DNA from: CAYXVB01 sp964467785
GTDB lineage: Bacteria; Bdellovibrionota; UBA1018
NCBI GenBank assembly: GCA_964467785.1
Contig: CAYXVB010000139.1
Span: 1-9,716 of the forward strand
Direction of reading: 5' to 3'
DNA: 9,716 nt
Positions 6,460-9,716 of the stretch are shown here, piece after piece (position 1 is the first letter of the stretch; each line of letters begins with the position of its first letter). The notes beneath the pieces were generated by a model. That model had not been told where the DNA came from. It saw only the letters and a list, made by a program, of their open reading frames with translations, and made no database searches. The position numbers and the translations under genes were made by a program.

Positions 6460-7243
6460 AAACATCAAGATCGAGAGCGCGGATCCTGGGATCCGCATTG
6501 TCAAAATTGCGCGCCCAAAAGCGCTCAATGCGCTTAACTCCGCGACAATGCGCGAGCTCAAGACCGCGCTTAAGATTGAGGCGGACAATGTTGAAACTCG
6601 TGTAGTCATCCTCACCGGCGAGGGCGAAAAGTCTTTCATCGCGGGCGCCGACATCGCGGAGATGAAAGATCAGTCCGCGAGCGATGGGGTGGTATTTTCC
6701 CAGCTCGGGCACGAGGTTGCCAAACTTCTTGAGCTCATGCCAAAGCCGACGATTGCGGCGGTCAATGGCTTCGTGCTCGGTGGGGGCCTTGAGATGGCTA
6801 TGGCCTGCGACTTTATCGTAGCCAGCGACAACGCCGTTTTCGGCCAGCCCGAAGTGGGGCTCGGTGTGATCCCAGGGTTTGGTGGGACCATCCGGCTTTC
6901 CAAGTACGTCGGCATTCCGCTCGCCAAAGAGCTCATTTTTTCGGGCCGCAAACTCAAGGCGGAAGAGGCCAAGTCCATCGGTTTAGCCCAGCACGTCTGG
7001 GCACAAGCGGAGTTCATGACGCGCGTGCTGGATCTCGCCCGCTCGATCTCGTCTCAATCAGGTTTGGCCGTTTCGCGCGCAAAGGCATTAATGAACGAAT
7101 TTTCCGAAACGGTCGGACTCAACTACAAAGTGGATGCAGAATCTCACGCCTTTGGACACATGTTCGGTACCGCCGATCAACAAGAAGGCATGGCAGCGTT
7201 CCTCGAAAAACGTAAACCGAAATTCCAGGGGTTGAATCAATGA
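6449..7243 (+). CDS. Enoyl-CoA hydratase (crotonase family)
   Basis: This enzyme hydrates trans-2-enoyl-CoA to 3-hydroxyacyl-CoA, or dehydrates in reverse. The 264-residue product is the size of monofunctional hydratases. It shows the crotonase fold motifs in order: RPKALNALN (22-30), the oxyanion-hole strand FIAGADIAEM (63-72), GFVLGGGLE (107-115), FGQPEVGLG (131-139) and PGFGGTIRL (142-150). Both hydratase glutamates are present, Glu115 and Glu135, so it is a hydratase rather than a ligase or isomerase offshoot that has lost one. The ATG at 6449 lies inside the end of the dehydrogenase gene, with GAGGA at 6434-6438 ten bases upstream. The frame continues upstream to 6263, but that part is internal to the preceding gene. 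It is a crt-like partner for the flanking dehydrogenases. Its chain-length range cannot be read from sequence. Confidence 0.93.
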   Translation: MTFENIKIESADPGIRIVKIARPKALNALNSATMRELKTALKIEADNVETRVVILTGEGEKSFIAGADIAEMKDQSASDGVVFSQLGHEVAKLLELMPKPTIAAVNGFVLGGGLEMAMACDFIVASDNAVFGQPEVGLGVIPGFGGTIRLSKYVGIPLAKELIFSGRKLKAEEAKSIGLAQHVWAQAEFMTRVLDLARSISSQSGLAVSRAKALMNEFSETVGLNYKVDAESHAFGHMFGTADQQEGMAAFLEKRKPKFQGLNQ

Positions 7244-8400
7244 TGTACGGCTGGCCAGAAACCGACGAATCGAAACAGATGCTGATCGACAGCGTGCGCG
7301 CTTTCGCGAAGAGCGAGATTGCTCCGAAAGCCGCCGAGATCGATCGCGAACACCGCTTCCCGACCGAAATCGTAAAGCAGCTCGGGGAGATGGGTCTGCT
7401 TGGAATGATGGTTCCGGAAGAATACGGTGGCGCGGGCATGGACGCGGTTTCCTACGCCATGGCAATGGAAGCGGTCTCTGCTGCTTGTGCCTCGACGGGC
7501 GTAATCATGTCGGTTAACAATTCGCTTGTCTGTTATCCTATTCAAGCTTTCGGCAATGAAGACCAAAAAAAGCGCTTCCTCGCCCCGCTCGCGCGCGGTG
7601 AAAAACTCGGCTGCTTTGCCCTGTCCGAGCCCGGCCACGGATCCGATCCTGCCGGACTCAAACTTTCGGCCAAAAAGGTAGAGGGCGGTTATGTTCTCAA
7701 AGGATCCAAGAATTGGATCACCAGCGGCCGTGAGGCCGATTACGCCATTACCTTTGCGACTCTGGATGCGAGCAAAGGTCACAAGGCGATCTGCGCGTTC
7801 ATCGTGGATACGAAAGCTAAAGGTTTCTCCGTGGCCAAACTCGAGGACAAACTCGGCATTACCGGATCTTCAACCGCGGCACTGTTCTACGACGATGTCT
7901 TCGTTCCGGCCGACTGCTTATTGGGACAAGAAGGCCAGGGATTCAAAATCGCCCTAAGTACTCTCGACGGTGGTCGAATCGGCATCGCAGCTCAAGCGCT
8001 CGGCATCGCCTCATGCGCTTTCGAAGCATCTAAGAGATTCGCGTCTGAACGTGAACAATTTGGAGCTCCGATCGCCAAACTTCAAGCCATCCAATTCTTT
8101 ATCGCCGACATGGCGACCCGGCTACAGGCCGCTCGCCTTCTGACCTGGAGCGCCGCGAAACAAAAGGATGCTGGCGCTAAGTTCACCAAAGAGGCGGCGA
8201 TGGCCAAGCTCGCCGCCGCCGAAGCAGCCAATTGGATTGCCACCAAAGGAATCCAAGTACACGGCGGTTACGGCTACACTAAGGAGTATGTAGTTGAGAG
8301 AAACTTCCGCGACGCCCGAATCACGGAGATCTACGAAGGCACCTCGGAAATCCAGCGCCTAGTGATCGCCGCGCAGGAACTGGCGGCTCTCAACGGTTGA
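7240..8400 (+). CDS. Acyl-CoA dehydrogenase, short-chain (butyryl-CoA) type
   Basis: This FAD enzyme oxidises acyl-CoA to trans-2-enoyl-CoA and passes electrons to electron-transfer flavoprotein. The 386 residues match the short-chain subfamily. Motifs include VPEEYGGAGMD (58-68), the FAD/substrate block CFALSEPGHGSDP (125-137), NWITSG (158-163), REQFG (271-275), QVHGGYGYTKEY (339-350), and IYEGTSEIQ (364-372), whose Glu366 is the expected catalytic base. The start is ATG 7240, overlapping the hydratase stop as ATGATGA. A second ATG at 7243 is equally usable, and AGGGG at 7227-7231 serves either. No etfA or etfB lies in the window, so the electron acceptor must be encoded elsewhere. The context, between a crotonase and a C4 mutase, favours butyryl-CoA as substrate. 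Isovaleryl- or isobutyryl-CoA cannot be excluded. Confidence 0.93.
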   Translation: MMYGWPETDESKQMLIDSVRAFAKSEIAPKAAEIDREHRFPTEIVKQLGEMGLLGMMVPEEYGGAGMDAVSYAMAMEAVSAACASTGVIMSVNNSLVCYPIQAFGNEDQKKRFLAPLARGEKLGCFALSEPGHGSDPAGLKLSAKKVEGGYVLKGSKNWITSGREADYAITFATLDASKGHKAICAFIVDTKAKGFSVAKLEDKLGITGSSTAALFYDDVFVPADCLLGQEGQGFKIALSTLDGGRIGIAAQALGIASCAFEASKRFASEREQFGAPIAKLQAIQFFIADMATRLQAARLLTWSAAKQKDAGAKFTKEAAMAKLAAAEAANWIATKGIQVHGGYGYTKEYVVERNFRDARITEIYEGTSEIQRLVIAAQELAALNG

Positions 8401-8421
8401 ACAACAAAAGAAGTCGGGCGA

Positions 8422-8473
8422 ATCCGTGTCTCTAGGTCTCGTATCCCGCAATTCGGGGTCCGGAAGCACGGAT
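8422..8473 (+). repeat. Nested inverted repeats in the mutase leader
   Basis: The 116-bp gap between the acyl-CoA dehydrogenase and the mutase holds a perfect 7-bp inverted repeat, ATCCGTG (8422-8428) and CACGGAT (8467-8473). Inside it is a small hairpin of 8443-8448 with 8454-8459 (core CCCG/CGGG, loop of five). Together these could form a two-tier stem in RNA or an operator-like site in DNA. There is no T-run after it, so it is not a recognisable intrinsic terminator, and no cobalamin-riboswitch box (GCCACTG) is seen. Confidence 0.4.
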
Positions 8474-8499
8474 CAGCTCAAGTCAGGAAACGACGGTCA

Positions 8500-8515
8500 C
8501 AGACGAGGGGGTCTG
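8500..8515 (+). promoter_or_regulatory. Mutase ribosome binding site displayed in a hairpin loop
   Basis: CAGAC (8500-8504) and GTCTG (8511-8515) form a perfect 5-bp stem whose six-base loop is GAGGGG (8505-8510), the Shine-Dalgarno for the ATG at 8517. The site thus sits in the loop of a small hairpin that ends one base before the start codon. It may only be a coincidence of composition, but it fixes the start and could modulate initiation. Confidence 0.45.
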
Positions 8516-8516
8516 A

Positions 8517-9716
8517 ATGTCCGACCAAAATATTGAATCCATCAAGAAATCTCAGGCGGATTGGTCCAAAAAACTTACCGAGTCCGAGAAGAAAACGCCG
8601 CCGCGAAAGGGCTCGTTTACAACTCTCAGCGACATGGAAATTCCGACGCTTTCGACTCCGGTCGACCTTCAAAACGAAGGGTTTGATTACCTTCGCGATT
8701 TAAGTTTCCCCGGAGAATACCCGTATACACGCGGCGTCCAACGTAACATGTACCGCGGTAAACTCTGGACAATGCGACAGTTCGCCGGTTTTTCGACGGC
8801 CGAGGAAACCAACAAACGATTCAAACTCTTGCTTGAGCACGGTCAAACCGGCCTTTCCACAGCGTTCGACATGCCTACCTTGATGGGCTACGACGCAGAT
8901 AGCCCGAAAGCAAAGGGCGAAGTCGGCAAATGCGGCGTTGCCGTATCTTCTATTGAAGACATGGAGACCTTGTATTCGGGCATTCCGCTCGGTGATGTCA
9001 CGACCTCCATGACGATTAACGGTCCCGCGATCGTAATCCTGGCGATGTATCTCGCTGTGGCGGAGCGCCAAGGCGTGCCGAAGGAGAAAGTTCGCGGTAC
9101 CCTTCAGAATGACATTCTCAAGGAATATATCGCTCAAAAGGAGTGGCTGTTCCCGGTCGAGCCGGCAGTAGAGCTCGTGACCGACACGATTGAGTACTGC
9201 ACCAAGCTGTACCCGAACTGGAACACAGTTTCGATTTCCGGGTACCACATTCGTGAGGCTGGTGCGACCGCGGCTCAGGAGCTTGCCTTTACTCTTGCCG
9301 ACGGCCTTGGTTACGTGGATTCGTGTCTCAAGAGAGGCATGAAGATCGACGAGTTCGCCCCTCGCCTTTCCTTCTTCTTTGACGTCCATAACGATTTCTT
9401 TGAGGAAGTGGCCAAGTTCCGAGCTTCACGCCGCATCTGGGCTCGCCTCATGCGTGAACGGTACAATGCACAAGATCCACGGTCGTGGATGCTCCGCACT
9501 CATGCCCAGACCGCGGGAGTCTCTCTCACGGCCCAGCAGCCCTATAACAATATCGTTCGCGTTGCGGTTCAAGCCCTGGCCGCAATCATGGGCGGTACCA
9601 ACTCGCTCCATACCAATTCGATGGACGAAACTCTTGCCCATCCGACCGATGAAGCGGTCATGATTGCACTACGGACTCAACAGGTCATCGCAGAGGAATC
9701 TGGAGTGGCCAACACC
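8517..9716 (+). CDS. B12-dependent acyl-CoA mutase large subunit, isobutyryl-CoA mutase-like (5' part)
   Basis: This is the N-terminal 400 residues of a methylmalonyl-CoA mutase family protein, cut by the right edge. These adenosylcobalamin enzymes rearrange acyl-CoA carbon skeletons by a radical route. Visible blocks are YRGKLWTMRQFAGFSTAEET (79-98), AFDMPTLMGYDADSP (116-130), TSMTINGPA (163-171), RGTLQNDILKEYIAQKEW (193-210), SGYHIREAGAT (241-251) and the HTNSMDE stretch near 365-371. By recalled numbering of the Propionibacterium enzyme, His244, Thr195 and Gln197 are kept. Tyr89 is Phe89, and the carboxylate-binding Arg207 is Gln207. Those two changes are known from isobutyryl-CoA mutase. 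The C-terminal cobalamin domain, or a separate small subunit, is not in view. The ATG at 8517 has GAGGGG six bases before it. The preceding butyryl-CoA genes fit a butyryl/isobutyryl-CoA mutase. The family is certain, and the substrate is inferred. Confidence 0.9.
   Translation, partial: MSDQNIESIKKSQADWSKKLTESEKKTPPRKGSFTTLSDMEIPTLSTPVDLQNEGFDYLRDLSFPGEYPYTRGVQRNMYRGKLWTMRQFAGFSTAEETNKRFKLLLEHGQTGLSTAFDMPTLMGYDADSPKAKGEVGKCGVAVSSIEDMETLYSGIPLGDVTTSMTINGPAIVILAMYLAVAERQGVPKEKVRGTLQNDILKEYIAQKEWLFPVEPAVELVTDTIEYCTKLYPNWNTVSISGYHIREAGATAAQELAFTLADGLGYVDSCLKRGMKIDEFAPRLSFFFDVHNDFFEEVAKFRASRRIWARLMRERYNAQDPRSWMLRTHAQTAGVSLTAQQPYNNIVRVAVQALAAIMGGTNSLHTNSMDETLAHPTDEAVMIALRTQQVIAEESGVANT

Noticed and set aside
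7237..7782. 181-codon minus-strand open frame opposite the acyl-CoA dehydrogenase
   Set aside because: It is fully antisense to a clear enzyme gene, has no family resemblance, and has no intergenic space for its own signals.
8401..8516. Cobalamin riboswitch before the B12-dependent mutase
   Set aside because: The gap is too short for the known element, and the conserved B12-box sequence is not present.
8700..9389. 229-codon minus-strand open frame opposite the mutase
   Set aside because: It is antisense to strongly conserved mutase sequence, with no recognisable motif. It is a shadow of GC-rich codon use.

Overview
The window is chromosomal core sequence from a Gram-negative bacterium. It is gene-dense, of moderate-to-high GC by eye, and shows no mobile element, CRISPR array, tRNA or rRNA. 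YidC has the long periplasmic domain found in diderms. The order rpmH-rnpA-yidD-yidC-mnmE is the usual replication/translation neighbourhood. A class II (B12-dependent) ribonucleotide reductase and a fatty-acyl-CoA module suggest an aerobic or facultative heterotroph. A lineage such as Bdellovibrionota or another former deltaproteobacterial group would fit, but that assignment is a guess from protein style, not a computed placement.

Layout. Positions 1-112 hold the start of a minus-strand class II ribonucleotide reductase (nrdJ-like), cut by the window edge. Minus-strand dnaA (229-1644) lies just upstream of it in transcription order, so dnaA is followed by nrdJ and not by dnaN. The 107-bp region 1645-1751 separates dnaA from the divergent rpmH and carries candidate back-to-back promoters sharing one -35 segment. 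From 1752 the plus strand reads rpmH, rnpA, yidD, yidC and mnmE, with short gaps or overlaps, and the rnpA start is abnormal. After a 21-bp gap the same strand continues into 3-hydroxyacyl-CoA dehydrogenase, enoyl-CoA hydratase and acyl-CoA dehydrogenase, the last two coupled by overlaps. A 116-bp structured leader then precedes the first 400 codons of an adenosylcobalamin-dependent acyl-CoA mutase that runs off the right edge.

How it fits together. The left half makes replication initiator, ribosomal protein L34, RNase P protein, the membrane insertion machinery and a tRNA-modification GTPase. The right half encodes a continuous C4 acyl-CoA route: 3-hydroxybutyryl-CoA, crotonyl-CoA, butyryl-CoA and then a carbon-skeleton mutase. 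The mutase belongs to the methylmalonyl-CoA mutase family, but it has Phe89 and Gln207 where methylmalonyl-CoA mutase has Tyr and Arg. These are the residues known from isobutyryl-CoA mutase, so the four genes may interconvert straight-chain and branched C4 acyl-CoAs. That module and the non-standard rnpA start are the two points most worth checking.
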